Shown: positions 29,847 through 41,121 of the stretch, piece by piece
Numbering within the stretch: the first letter of the stretch is position 1
How the letters are laid out: every line of letters begins with the position of its first letter
Assembly (NCBI GenBank): GCA_001599755.1
Contig: BCHX01000005.1
Location: forward strand, 3,096,409 to 3,160,408
From: Gliomastix tumulicola
Lineage: Eukaryota > Ascomycota > Sordariomycetes > Hypocreales > Bionectriaceae
Reading direction: 5' to 3'
Length of the DNA: 64,000 bases
Made by a program: the position numbers and the translations under genes
The notes under the pieces: generated by a model
Told to the model about the DNA's origin: nothing
The model's input: the letters and a program-made list of their open reading frames with translations, nothing else
The model's database searches: none

Positions 29847-32450
29847 TCAGTACCGATCTCTCCGATTCCTACTTCGCGGCTCCTCATCGAAGAAATCGTC
29901 CCCGTAAGTCCTATTTGACCGCCCCCGGGGCCTCTCCTCCTCCGGCTCCGGCGCTGGGGTCCTTTGGAATGGATTGGAGTTCTGAAACGGGTTCTGGAAG
30001 AGGCTCGGGAGAGGAGGAGGTTGCTGCTGCGGCTGCTGCTGCTGCTGCTGTGGCTGTGGCTGCTCCGCAGAAAAGGTCGAGAAGAAGCTGAGGGCCGAGG
30101 GCGTCGTGGGCGTGTAGTCGTTCCTGCGGACGAGCTGGTGCGGCTGGATCTGGAGGCCCGGGATGATGGTCCAGGGACTCCGGTCCTCGGGCATGGGTGC
30201 TTCTTCCTCCCGGAGCTGCTCCAGACGCGGGGAGAGCGGGGAGGCGGGAGCAGGAGGAAGGGGAAGGTCGGACTCTGGCGGGGTTTTGGGGCCGCCGCTG
30301 AAGCCCATGAAGTTGAAGCCGCCGGAGCTCTCTGAGGGAGGCGGCGGTGAGTCTTTTCTGATTCCACCTCCTTCGAGTTCCTCCTTCTCTTCCTTGATCT
30401 CGCCCTCTTCTAGCTCCTCCTCTTCCTCTCTAATCTCGCCCTCCTCCATTTCATTCTTTGCGTCGTCTACGGCAACTTGATGCTGCAACGAGGACGGCTG
30501 CGGAATACTATACTGTGCAGACGCATCGAGAGAGAGCTCTGCACCACCGCCGAAACCCGCAAAATCGATAGGACTGCCGCCCTCCTCCTCCGCCGTCGAC
30601 GGAGCAGGGGAGGAGCCCTGCTGCTCGATCTCCCCCTGAATCTGGTGGGAGAGCTCCTGTTCGGCGTGCTCCTCTGCGAGTTGGGCTTCCCTCCACCTCT
30701 CGCGCTCCTCGGCTGAGACCTCGGAGACGTTATCTAGGGGTGCAAGTGCCTGCTCCTGCTGCCTCTGGTAGTTGGCCTCCTCGGCGACGCGCTGCATCTC
30801 GTCGTCGAAGGCGGCGGTCGCCGAGGGGTCATCGTCGAGACGTTGGATCTCCCTCTCCACGGCGCGGCGGTAGTGCTCTCGGCGGCCGTCGCCGAGCGGG
30901 GACCGCTCACGGTAGCTGGGCTCTCTCCTGATCGGGGAGCGGCTTCGGCGGTTCCAGGGCGGAGTGTCGGGGCGAGGGGGCGGGCTGGGAGGGGCTGGGA
31001 GCCAGGGGGTGTGTTGGTGGGAGGGAGGGGGAGGAGGAGGAGGAGGAGGAACGGGGGGTTGTTGTGGCTCGGGGGACGGGGATGGCGTTTCGGGGATGAG
31101 CTCGACTGCTGATGGCTGGTTGGCTTCGTTGGCGGTGGTAGTGTGCGGTACTGTCTGGGGTTGCTGCTGCTGTTGTGTGTTGGGCTGCTGCGTCTGAGCC
31201 GGCAGTGTCTGAGGATCCTGTGGCTCAGGCTGATACCGTGACGCCGGCGGCGTAATATCCGACTCGTCATCCTCCAAGCCCTCGCTCGCGTCCGACGGCA
31301 GCGAATCGTCCTCAGGCACCTTCGGCCTAGGCGCCTGCCCCGGCACCTCCCCGGGGATACTGTTGATCCTCCCCGCGAGGAAGCCCAGCCTCAGCTCACG
31401 AACCTCGTCGTGCTTGGCCGCGAACGCCTCCGCACGATCCGGAAACCCGAGACGGGCCTCGTTGCCGACCATCCACTCCAGCGTCGCCTCGATCTGCCGC
31501 ATCGCCATCATGGACTCGTTGCACACTGCCATGCGCTGTTGAGGTGGCAGAGTGATACCCGGCCGGATCCAGTCCGCGAAGAAGAGGACCGCCGGCCGCG
31601 CCATGAACTCGGCGAGGCTCCCGTCCAGATACTCCCTCGCGGTCTGCAGCTCCCGCATGAGCTCCGCTGGTTCGGTGGCCGTCAACCTCCTCGGCTGTGA
31701 CGGTGGCGGCGGCGGCGAATTCGAAGAGCCTGACTTGGGCGGCGAGCTCGGGACAGACTTGGGCGGCGACGACTCCGTGACGATGCTCATCTCCCAGGAC
31801 TTGCGGCTGGTCGTGGAGCCCGAGGACCAGGCGTCGAGCATCGTGAGGTCGCTGCGGCCGTCGCTGCGGCCGTCGAGGCTCATCGGATCGTCGAAGAGCG
31901 GCTCGGGCGCGTCTCGGCCAGCCTCGTTGTCGGCGTCGTAGATGTCGTCTGGGTCCATGGCGATCTCGAACGGGTTCCGGGGCGTGTCGATGTCCATGGC
32001 GCTTGGGGAGGGGTTCAGGGGGAGGTCGTCGTCCTCCGTGGGAGGAGTCTCGTTGGACTCCGTCACGTCGTTGGGTGCTGGGACGGTGCTGTCGGGGATG
32101 TTAGTGCTCGGTTGTTCAACATCTGCGCCTCCCCTTCCCCGTCCTCTCCCTCCTCCTCTCCCCCGTCCTCGTCCGCGTCCTCGTCCTCTGCCTCTCCCCC
32201 TTCCACGGCCTCGATTCTGGTGCTGACCGAGAGCATCCTGCTCCTCCTGGGCTCGCTGCCGATCTCGCTCCTCCTGTATCCGACGCTGTCTGTCAGACCG
32301 CGTATACGGATGCTGCCGCCTCGAGCCCTCCAGCCCCGAGGCTCGACTCCGATATGAATTCCCACCTCGATACGGACTCCCTCGACCACGCGGGCCATCC
32401 AACTGTCCCAGCCACTGGTTGACATACTGGGAAACTTTAGGGCTAGACAT
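29847..32450 (-). CDS. Disordered RG-repeat, proline-rich protein of unknown function
   Basis: Single-exon 867-aa protein. After a short folded-looking N-terminus (KVSQYVNQWLGQLDG) comes an Arg-rich part and a long Arg-Gly repeat at about residues 80-108, a typical RNA-binding or arginine-methylation target. Residues 110-255 are acidic and Ser/Pro-rich. The only segment that looks folded is about residues 262-375, helical with AREYLDGSLAEFMARPAVLFF and MRQIEATLEWMVGNEARLGF. After that come proline runs, a short RS-like part (NRRSRSPIRREPSYRERSP), Glu-rich tandem motifs of the type EEGEIREEEEELEEGEIKEE, a Gln-rich stretch, and a basic end (NRRDRY). The composition suggests a nuclear RNA-associated protein; this is inference. 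The start lies in a good context and no upstream ATG extends it. Confidence 0.7.
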   Translation of the reverse strand: MSSPKVSQYVNQWLGQLDGPRGRGSPYRGGNSYRSRASGLEGSRRQHPYTRSDRQRRIQEERDRQRAQEEQDALGQHQNRGRGRGRGRGRGRGRGRGRGGGRGRGRGGADVEQPSTNIPDSTVPAPNDVTESNETPPTEDDDLPLNPSPSAMDIDTPRNPFEIAMDPDDIYDADNEAGRDAPEPLFDDPMSLDGRSDGRSDLTMLDAWSSGSTTSRKSWEMSIVTESSPPKSVPSSPPKSGSSNSPPPPPSQPRRLTATEPAELMRELQTAREYLDGSLAEFMARPAVLFFADWIRPGITLPPQQRMAVCNESMMAMRQIEATLEWMVGNEARLGFPDRAEAFAAKHDEVRELRLGFLAGRINSIPGEVPGQAPRPKVPEDDSLPSDASEGLEDDESDITPPASRYQPEPQDPQTLPAQTQQPNTQQQQQPQTVPHTTTANEANQPSAVELIPETPSPSPEPQQPPVPPPPPPPPPSHQHTPWLPAPPSPPPRPDTPPWNRRSRSPIRREPSYRERSPLGDGRREHYRRAVEREIQRLDDDPSATAAFDDEMQRVAEEANYQRQQEQALAPLDNVSEVSAEERERWREAQLAEEHAEQELSHQIQGEIEQQGSSPAPSTAEEEGGSPIDFAGFGGGAELSLDASAQYSIPQPSSLQHQVAVDDAKNEMEEGEIREEEEELEEGEIKEEKEELEGGGIRKDSPPPPSESSGGFNFMGFSGGPKTPPESDLPLPPAPASPLSPRLEQLREEEAPMPEDRSPWTIIPGLQIQPHQLVRRNDYTPTTPSALSFFSTFSAEQPQPQQQQQQPQQQPPPLPSLFQNPFQNSNPFQRTPAPEPEEERPRGRSNRTYGDDFFDEEPRSRNRRDRY

Positions 32451-33079
32451 GCTTGCGTCTTCTATCCTGTCTCTGATTCAAAAACACAAATGAAGAAGAA
32501 GAAAAAAAAAGGGAGGAAATGTCGTTGGGTGTAGTAGTTTGATTTGCGCAGTAGCTTGCTTGCAAATTCATGTAAGGAACGCTTCAATTCCCGAGGGGCA
32601 CATGTTCAGCGGCGACGGGGAGAGATGCCATCTTAAGGAGCTGGATTTGGCTGAGGTTCAGTGTTCTTTCAGCCTTGGAGTGCCGAGAATGCAGGCGGAA
32701 CAGACACGGCGCGGGAGGAGACAGAGAAAGATGAAGGGGGAGTGAGCGTTATACAAAAGGGGGACAATAGGCTCGTCAAAGAATAGGCCGTGTGTGGACT
32801 GGAAAATCGGACTCGCGGCGCTGGGAACAGAGACAGACGAAGAATGTGTCGTGCCCGCAGACAAAGGTCAATGGTGATTGCAGTCGCCCATTGTTTGCGT
32901 GTTTGCCGTGCAGTCCTCGAAGTCGTCACCGACAAAGCACGTCAGAGGGTAAAAAGTTGTGTCCTTGTCCATTTTCCCACGAAATGTCCTGTTCGCGTTG
33001 AGTTCTGAGGGTATACTACCTGAACTGTGTTCCCTTATATTCGCCTGCCGCTCCGATCCTATTAAACACATTATTATAT
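32451..33079. other. Intergenic, no gene seen
   Basis: Upstream of the RG-repeat gene and downstream of Mad1, both on the minus strand. Short frames only. Confidence 0.5.
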
Positions 33080-35485
33080 TCACCCCTTGGTCGTTCGGGT
33101 ATGTTCCTCGTAAAACTCCAGCGTCAGCGCCGCGAGGAAGCCCGGAATGCAGCCCTTCTCCCTCACCCAGAACCCGATCTGGTCGCCAATCCTCCGCGCA
33201 AAGGCGCTCTTGGGCCCGCCGCCGACCTTCATCGTGCCCCTCTCGCCGTCGAAGACGATGGAGTTCTCGTGCTCGTCCGTCTGCGAGGGGAAGAAGGTGC
33301 TCTCGACGCGCATCTTGCCGTTGGGGATGAAGGTGACGGTCCATCCGAGGGTCGAGAAGATGGCTTCTTTGAACTCTTGCGACTTGGAGCCCCAGACTTC
33401 CTTGAGTCTCCGGGCGGACTTCTGTGCCGAGGCTGTGTCTGCCTTGGCGGCGGCGACTTCTCGCTCCATGGCCCCGAGCACGGATGTCGGGATGTATGAT
33501 ACAGAGGAGTCCTTGCCCTTGGAGCGCAGGGTGGCAAGGAGATCATGGTTCTCCTTCTGGAGAGCTTTGAGCGTGTCTCGTTTGATGGCTTCGTAGTCGG
33601 ATGTTGGGTTCGAGCGGAGCGACAGCACACGCGTCTGGTTCTGCTCCTTGACGGCCGCCAGCTGCTCACGGTTGGCGGAAAGGTCCTTCTCAAGCAGGGC
33701 TACCTTGGTTTGCATGCCCGACAGATCCTCCTGCAGCTTCCGGTTCTTGCGCGTCAGCTGTCCGAGCTGCTCCTGGAACTCCTCGTCGCCAGCCCGTGAT
33801 CGCTTGCTGCCAGCTGACGGCTGGGGCGTGCTCGGGGTGCCATTTGTGTCCTTCTCCTTAGATGATAACTCGGCGTGCAGGCTCTCCATCTCCTTTCTGT
33901 AGTTGTCGACAATATTCTCGAGCTCCAGCACGCGGGTTGCCCTTTCCTCGTCGTACTTGTCAGGCTGCATAGCTTGGTCTTCAACGTCGAAAGTCTTGAG
34001 TTGTGCGCGGAGATACTCGACTTCCTTGACTGCAAGTGCGCGCTGTCGGTCGAGGCGCAGGAGTGCGCGGTCTGTGCTACTCGCCTGAGCAGTGGCCTTT
34101 GCTTCCTCTAGCTGTGTCTTGAGCGTCGTCTTGTCGCGAAGCAGGGATTGGACGTTGTCCTGCAGAGAGACAATATCTGCCTGCAGAGCGCCAACTTTGT
34201 CCAGATGCAAAGCCGACGTCAGTCGCTCCTCAGTCAGGGCACGAGCCAGCGCCTCGGGCGAGTCGAACTCGGCATCGGACGGTCCGTCAGAAGCGTTCCT
34301 GAAATAAGCAGCCCACGTAAGGCGCTCATCCTCGAGTCTCTGCCTCTGCATTCTAGTCTCCGACAGCTCTCGCTCAATCATCTCGGCAGCGTCGAGCTTG
34401 CGCTGTAGCGACCGCTTCTCCTCCTCGACCACCTCTGTTGCCCGGTACACCGCGCGGAGGTGCTTCAGTTCCGAGAGCTGCTCGCGGTTCGTCGCCTCCA
34501 GCGCGCGGATGTGTGAGACCTGCTCGGAGAGCTCTGACTTGATGATGGCCATAGTCTCGGCATCTCCGCTCTGTGCCTTGAGACGGAGGACGTCGGCTTC
34601 TAGACCTCCGATCTGCGAGTCCTTAGCGGAGAGTTGTGTCTGGAGCTGCTGCACCATGTTGTCCTTCGCCTGAACTGACTCCTCCATCTCCTGCACCGAC
34701 CCCTGGATAGAGGCCAGCTGCATCTGGAGATCATTAGTCTTCCTGTCCGCGATGCGCGCCGCCTCCTCCTTTGCACTCGATATGTCCTCCAGCTGCTCCT
34801 GCAGCAGCCTCGCCTCGGCCGCGGCATCCCGCGCCTTGCGCTCCAGCGCCCTCTTCTCCTCGTCGGCCGTGCTCTTCAGCTGCTCCATCTCCTCTCTGAT
34901 GCCCGCGACCTGCTCCACGGCCTTGTCCCGCGCCAGCTCGGCGGCCTGGCGGCCCTGCGCCTCATCCTGCTCCCGCCGCCGCGCCTGCTCGACCTTGTTG
35001 CCCTGCGTCGACAGCGCAATCTCCTTCTCCTGCTCGGTCGTCTGGATGCGGTACTGCAGCGTGCCGATCTCGGCCTTGAGCGACTCTATCTCCCGTCTGT
35101 ACTTCTCGTACTGGTCCGCGTCCGGGGGCGCCATGTTCTCCTTATGACTCTCGCGCGATCCGGGACGTAGCGAGTCGGCGACGCTCTGTCTCGAGGGCGG
35201 GCGTTCGGCTGTCGACGCGGCGCCGCCTGTGATGATGTCGTATGAGGAGTGGGAGGCTCGGAAGGAGGAGAGCTGCAGGTAGGTTATCACCCAGTCAGTA
35301 TTTTCTTTTTCTTTTACCCCCGCCCGCGAAACGAACAGTCACCAGCTGGAATTGGGAGTGTCTCGTACCCTTGGTTCTCTCAGCGACGTCTGTGGCCTCG
35401 GCAGAGCAGACGTGCTGGCTCGAAACCGGCCGGAGATCGAGCTGCGGCGACTCTGGCCGTCGTCCGAGGGCGTGTGGCTTCGCAT
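33080..35485 (-). CDS. MAD1: Spindle assembly checkpoint protein Mad1
   Basis: Exons 35369-35485 and 33080-35272 flank a 96-nt intron (GTACGA donor, ACTGAC branch, CTGCAG acceptor); both sides are in phase 0 and the protein is 769 aa. Residues ~85-640 are almost unbroken coiled coil. The C-terminal ~110 residues are the Mad1 RWD-like domain: the RLK motif in SARRLKEVWGSKSQEF, which contacts Bub1, then IFSTLGWTVTFIPNGKMRVES and the end FLAALTLEFYEE. Mad1 recruits Mad2 to unattached kinetochores and the nuclear pore. The N-terminal exon is Ser/Arg-rich and probably disordered. The short N-terminal exon was chosen because reading on from 35290 alone gives a weak start inside the intron. Confidence 0.93.
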
Positions 35486-36181
35486 GTTTTGTCGCTTTGT
35501 CTTTGTTTGCCCCCGGGGCGCAGATCGGTTTTCGAAACAAAGATGGGTATTATGGGAATGAAATAAAGCAGGGAGTAAAAGAATGAACCGCCATAGCCTT
35601 CCTGCTATGCGTTGCCTGCGAATACCAACAAGAATGCTTGGTGAGGCTGCTGGGGGTGGTGGAATTGGATTTCTTGCTTTTTTGGAGCGGACTCGGAGAC
35701 GCGATTTCAGGATTCTGGGGGTGAGGCTTGTCGCGTCGCGCATCACGTGATATCAACAGGACAAAAGGTGCAGAAAGGCCACCCATATTGATCCCGAGGC
35801 ATTGTTATAATGATTTAAATAGCAATCGACCTAATATGCAATGAGATTTTTTCCTATTGAAATATTCTGAGCTGACTTTGGGGATGATTCTAGTCTCACG
35901 TTGTCCTGAGCCGTTTGTGAGATTAGGGACGTCAACAATCACCCTAATCGCCAGTATAAGGACCTCGGGGAGCTTTCAACACTTCAGACAATAGCAATTC
36001 AACTAATTCAATGAATCAAAAATCATCCCATCTTTCTTGTTGCTATACTGGATGAAAGCTCAAGTCCTTTTTCCCCGCGCCCGGCTCACGATAGCGAGAG
36101 AAGGTATCGACGCTCGAGAACAAGTCTACCCTAGAGCAAAGTTGACTTAAACAAGAATTACACCATAGCAGCAACCCATTA
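35486..36181. other. Intergenic, AT-rich
   Basis: Promoter of Mad1 and 3' side of the Zn2Cys6 gene. The part from about 35800 to 36050 is clearly AT-rich. No gene. Confidence 0.5.
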
Positions 36182-38021
36182 TCATGCGGGCTGGAGTAAC
36201 ATTCCTGCCCAGATAAGCACATGCCCTTCTGACATTTCCTGAAAGGGAAGAGGTGGCGATAGGATCATCTGGGGGGCGTCGCCATCCATATCCGCACGTA
36301 TTGACCCGGCTAGAAGGGTGGCCTGCCCGATCCCCATGCTCTTCCCAATCCAGTCCAAACACGTGGCCAAGTATGCTCTACTTGCCGCAGACACGATGTG
36401 ACAGCTTACGGCAGCGTATAGAGGGTGTAGAAGAAGTAGGCCGCTGACAGACTTGTTCTTGACATGGGAAGGCTGCATACCCGCGTTGACTCGCTGGAGG
36501 TACTCTCCCACATCTGGTGTGAAGTGATATGGAATGGAGGCAACGATGTCAGCGACAAGGTTTGAAGCACGGCGCACAAGGTCGGAGATGGATATAAGTT
36601 CTGAGCGAAGGAGCGCAATCCGCATGATGATGTCGAGGAGCATAATGTGAGATTTGCGGTATGTGTTCCAGACTGCGGCGACGTAATCTGTGAAGTCGTA
36701 CGTGCTGGATAAGTTGTTGTTTTCATCCATCTTGTGGAGGTTTAAGAGCCTACTTACGGTCGTAATAGTCGTCGACTTGCCCGCTGTGACTGAACTCGTA
36801 GCTCGACTGTGCTGCGACCTCCTGTGAGAGTGACCCACGCGGCACCGGTTTCCAGATATCCATTTGGGAAGAAGCCCAATGAGAGAAGGCTAGGTTCATC
36901 TCAGACGCCTCTGTCGCAATTTGGGAAAGGTTTTCTAGGTTCGGGTGTGCTTGCGCCAAGATATCCTCGGCATGGTAATATAGTTGGCCAAACTTGACCA
37001 AGATCTGGTCCAGAGCTGCGAGGTTCCCGTGCGGGATTGGGGCGCACAGTATGCCTTGGGCTTCGTTTCGCTACTCACATTAATTAACAAGATGAGACTC
37101 AAACTCTTCCTTTTGGGTTCGTTGAAAGAAGAATGGAGGCTCCATACCAATGGGGTTTTCAAAAGAAGGGCATTGCCCATCTGGAAGACGCGGACACCAG
37201 TCTTGAGATCAATAGGCGAGACCCCCGTTTGAAGCAACGCACAGACGCCTCGAACATGGGGTTGATGGCGCGTTGGATGCGTGTCTGAGCTGACAATGAT
37301 CTGATTGTAGACGTTCACCATGTCAGCTGGGCTCCAGCACATTTGTAGTTGTCTGGTGTCATACCTCGTAGAGGCCTAGAAGCACTGTAGTGTACAGTGT
37401 CTCGATGGAAACATTTGAGTCCTCTGATGATACTAGAGTTTGCTGGTAAGCTCGTAGCAATCCCCCATAGCATACATCGACGTATTTGAGGAGTTCTTTG
37501 TGCCTTTGCCTCCTTCCCGCGCTGGCAAGGGCGACTAGCTTGGCGGACTGCACTAACGGACTGCTCGGATCTAGGGTCTTCAACACATTCTGCATGCCGT
37601 CCAGGAAGCCACGTGACACTGCTCTATCTGAGGCCTCGATGACGAAGTCCGAGAGAAACATGTCCAATGCCGCCCCTTCGAGTGCCGAGTGACTGGGTAT
37701 ATGTGTGCTAAGTTTCGCGGGCTGGTAATGACGAAATAGCAACGTGCCTTCGTCCCTGAACCCAGAACAAGTCCGATGGGATTTGACGCATCTTGTACAG
37801 GCCTAAACAGCCATAAGTCAGAGGGAAAGCAACAGAGTGGAAGGAGGCATGCTACAAGGTGCATGTCAGGGTACGGAGTTTACCGGGCGAACCCCATCGC
37901 ACTGTAGCATCGTCAGCTAGTATCCAATCAGATCCATCGACATATCCTGACAGGCTTCTCATACCTTTTTGTGCCGCTTCTTGCAGGCCTCGCAACCCCG
38001 CGAGACGCCGTAATTCACCAT
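36182..38021 (-). CDS. Zn2Cys6 fungal transcription factor
   Basis: Six exons: 37965-38021, 37884-37901 (18 nt), 37365-37802, 37148-37300, 36758-37070 and 36182-36687; introns of 63, 81, 64, 77 and 70 nt; 494 aa. The binuclear cluster is assembled from the first three exons: Cys10, 13, 20, 27, 30 and 37 with spacing C-x2-C-x6-C-x6-C-x2-C-x6-C, preceded by MVNYGVSRG as in many regulators of this type. The middle and C-terminal parts follow the fungal transcription factor domain (VLKTLDPSSPLVQSAKLVALA, YGGLLRAYQQTL, TTVLLGLYE, then HVRGVCALLQTG, and YVAAVWNTYR). It should bind DNA as a dimer at CGG half-sites. It is divergent from an MFS transporter gene 379 nt away, a common regulator-target layout; regulation of that pump is inference. 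All introns are GT-AG; the acceptor at exon 6 is the least certain. Confidence 0.85.
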
Positions 38022-38400
38022 GGTGATGTGCGATGAAGGAACTGGAAATGACGGCCGGGGCGTTCACTGGCCGTGGTCGTCTTAACGTTCGTCCTGTTTA
38101 GGCTAGCTTTGAGCAGGTGGGAATTCTTACCCCTTTAGGAAATCGTTGCGCTCTTGTCATCGGCAGCAGGAGACGTCAAGGTAGGGGCAGTTTGATAGCT
38201 TGCGCGAGTGTTTAATGAGGCATATTGGTTCGATTTGAAGGGATGAGTTCATCGATATTTCGGACTTAGCGGTTACTTCTATTTGCGAATGAAATGATGA
38301 AATTGAAAAGGATTCCCGGTGAAAGTCGGTATATAACGCCTGGTAGACCACACTGATGACTACTTGCCTCTATACTAGCTGACCAGAAGATCTTCTCACA
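38022..38400. promoter_or_regulatory. Divergent promoter of the regulator and the MFS gene
   Basis: 379 nt shared by two genes that face away from each other. It contains the TATA element listed next. I could not identify an unambiguous paired CGG operator by eye. Confidence 0.5.
38330..38336 (+). promoter_or_regulatory. TATA box of the MFS transporter gene
   Basis: TATATAA lies 65 nt upstream of ATG 38401. Position and sequence suit a core promoter for an inducible gene. Confidence 0.5.
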
Positions 38401-40100
38401 ATGGCTTTTTTTAGGGAAACATCTGCTGGATCAGTCATTCGAACCCTGACTAAGGGTTCTTTCCCCAAGTTCCCTGATGAACTAAGCAGCTTCAGCTTGC
38501 CTCAAGAGTACACAGCTGCCTCACATCAGCTTACCACCAATAGCCCTGCTGTCGAGGGAGTCAAACAGGAAGCCCGAGTTCTTGTATCCTGGTACTCAGA
38601 CCGTGATCCCGAAAACCCGCAGAACTGGTCCTCCGCTAAGAAGACCTGGGTCTCAACCCTGCTATTCGCTTACACCTTCACCGCTTACCTCGGCTCTTCC
38701 ATCTATACCGCGAGCATCCCCGGCATCGTCGACGAGTTTGGTGTGAGCCAGACCGTCGCCTCGCTCGGCCTATCGCTCTATGTTGCAGCCTACGGGATTG
38801 CACCAATGATCCTCGCTCCGCTATCTGAGATTCCTGCCATTGGTAGAAACCCCCCTTACAGCATCACCTTCTCCCTTTTCGCACTGCTCTGCATCGCGGT
38901 GCCGTTGGTCGACAACTTCGCAGGCCTTCTTGCTCTACGATTTATTCTCGGACTGCTCTCTTCGCCTGCTCTCGCTACGGGAGGTGCAAGCTATGGAGAC
39001 TTCTTTGGGCCTGAGCAGATGCAATATGTCATTGTACTCTGGGGTGGAGGGGCAACCCTAGCTCCAGTACGTACTTACTCATCTATTTGGCTCTCACGTG
39101 AATTGACTACTGATCAATCACCTTGATAGGCATTGGGTCCTCTTGTGGCCGGCTTTGCGGTCGAGGAGATGGGCTGGCGTTGGAGTACCTGGGAAATGCT
39201 CTGGCTATCGGCGCCAATCGCTGTTCTTATGGTCTTCACTCTCCCCGAAACGTCGAGCGATACAATCCTCCTCAAGCGAGCGCGGCGACTCCGTAAGCTC
39301 ACCGGCCGCCACGATCTGGTTTCCGAATCGGAGATCCGACAGAGGGAGAAGACGACCCGAGAGAACGCTTTCAATGCGCTCATCAAACCTTGGGAGATCA
39401 ATGCCTTGGATCCCGCGGTGCTGTTCACGACGGTGTATATGGCCCTGACGTATGGGATCTACTATTCGTTTTTCGAGTCCTTTCCGCTTGTGTTTCGGGA
39501 TCTGTACGGATTCGGGCTGGGCGAGATTGGGCTCGCTTTCCTGTCTATCTTGACGGGGCTGGCTGTTGCGGTTGTTCTGCTCCTGCTGTACATTCACTTC
39601 ATCTCTCCTCGGAGGTTGGCAAAACTACATCCGATCCCGCCCGAGGCTCGTATCTGGCCAGGTCTATGGGCGACGTTTCTTATCCCTGCCGGTCTGTTTC
39701 TATACGGTGAGTCGACGGTATCAGGCACTTTACGAGACAACCCGATCTAACGGATCTATCTCTAGCTTGGACGGCGAGAGCGTCCATCCACTGGATAGTC
39801 TGCATGACCGGGGTGGCTATCAGCATGTGTGGCGTCTTCATCATCACGCAATGCATGTTCATCTACCTGCCCTTCACATACCCGCGCTACGTGGGCTCTC
39901 TGTTCGCGGCGAATGGGTGTGCGAGGGGTCTCTTCGCCGCCGCCGCCGTGCTGTTCTCCCCGCCCATGTTCAAGGGGCTGGGTGGCGTGTCTGGTGGTGT
40001 GAGTCTGCTGGCTGGGTGTAGTGTGGCCTGCATTTTTGGGATGTTTGGGCTGTATTTCTACGGGGAGAAGATGAGGAAGAGAAGCCGATTTGCAGAATGA
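38401..40100 (+). CDS. MFS drug:H+ antiporter (DHA1-type)
   Basis: Exons 38401-39066, 39130-39706 and 39766-40100, introns of 63 and 59 nt; 525 aa. The protein has a polar cytosolic N-terminus (about 90 residues) with the common fungal motif DPENPQNWSSAKKTWV just before TM1. The loop 2-3 motif appears as LAPLSEIPAIGRNPPY, typical of the DHA1 family that exports drugs, polyamines or other small molecules. Motif C (antiporter) spans the first splice junction, in GGGATLAPALGPLVAGF. The central loop is long and charged (TILLKRARRLRKLTGRHD). Later TM segments include PAVLFTTVYMALTYGIYYSF and LAFLSILTGLAVAVVLLLLY. The C-terminus is short and basic. The total fits 12 TM segments. The substrate cannot be told. 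Confidence 0.9.
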
Positions 40101-41121
40101 TGGTGTTGAAGGGGCTGGCTAGGGGCTGGGGATGGGAGCTTTTGCTGGTACTGAATTACAGCACTCCTTGGGTTGGGAGGGCTGGTACGTTTTGGGGGCA
40201 GCGTCCTGAGTGTATGGAACTTTGCACACGACTTAGAGCGTGAGAATCCCACCAATCGAGGAGAGGCGTCCTGTTTCGCATGTCATACTTGACCTACATG
40301 CAGTCACATGCGGCCACCGGAACCCCGAAGCATCCAACGGAGCACTTTAGCCCCTTACGCCTTTAAGAGTTTCAATTTAACCAAGACTCTGCTCTGCTTT
40401 TTGGCACTCGCTAGAAGCAGGGCATCCTGTGAGGACCGAGGCGACCATGGAGTGCGCCTCGCCCCTCGGTGATACTCACCCCGATGCCCAGTCCCAGTCC
40501 CATTACATGACTCTCACATCCTCCCTCACCCGAATACCAAGCAAATTCCTCGTCCTCATGACCCCCCCTTTCCCCCCCCGCAGCTGGACCATCCTCGTCA
40601 TACACAACTGTGACGACACGAACAAGCGCCATGGCACTCACAGTCGCAGGAAATACCTCGCACTAACGAGATTTCCCCCTCCTCCTCGCCCCCCTCCATT
40701 TCTCCCCCCCAGTCTCGCCTCCCAAACTGTGGATAACTTCACGACGCCGCGTGAAACCGAGCAGGGGGGGATTTCCTGCCGGCTGACGATTTCGGGAAGC
40801 TCGCATTTAACCTTCATTTAAAGTTGAGCCGCCGCCCCCTTCGCGTCGATAACCGCGCATCATCTGTCTGTTCTGCACGATGTGGACATTGCCACCATGA
40901 TGCGCGCCAAGGGGGGAGCGTGGCCCTGTCTTGCCTCGAAGCATCACGGAGAGCGGAACGATGAAAAGGGACGGGGCTGAACGGGTGTGGATTCGTGAAC
41001 TGGTATAGATATCTCGGTGTTCCCCCTCCCAGTTGAAGACGCCGTGTCGTGGCCTTGAGAGTGGCTGCTTCGGTCCTGGTCCTGCTTGCAAAGCACGAGC
41101 TGGATCGGCGATGGGGCTGCT

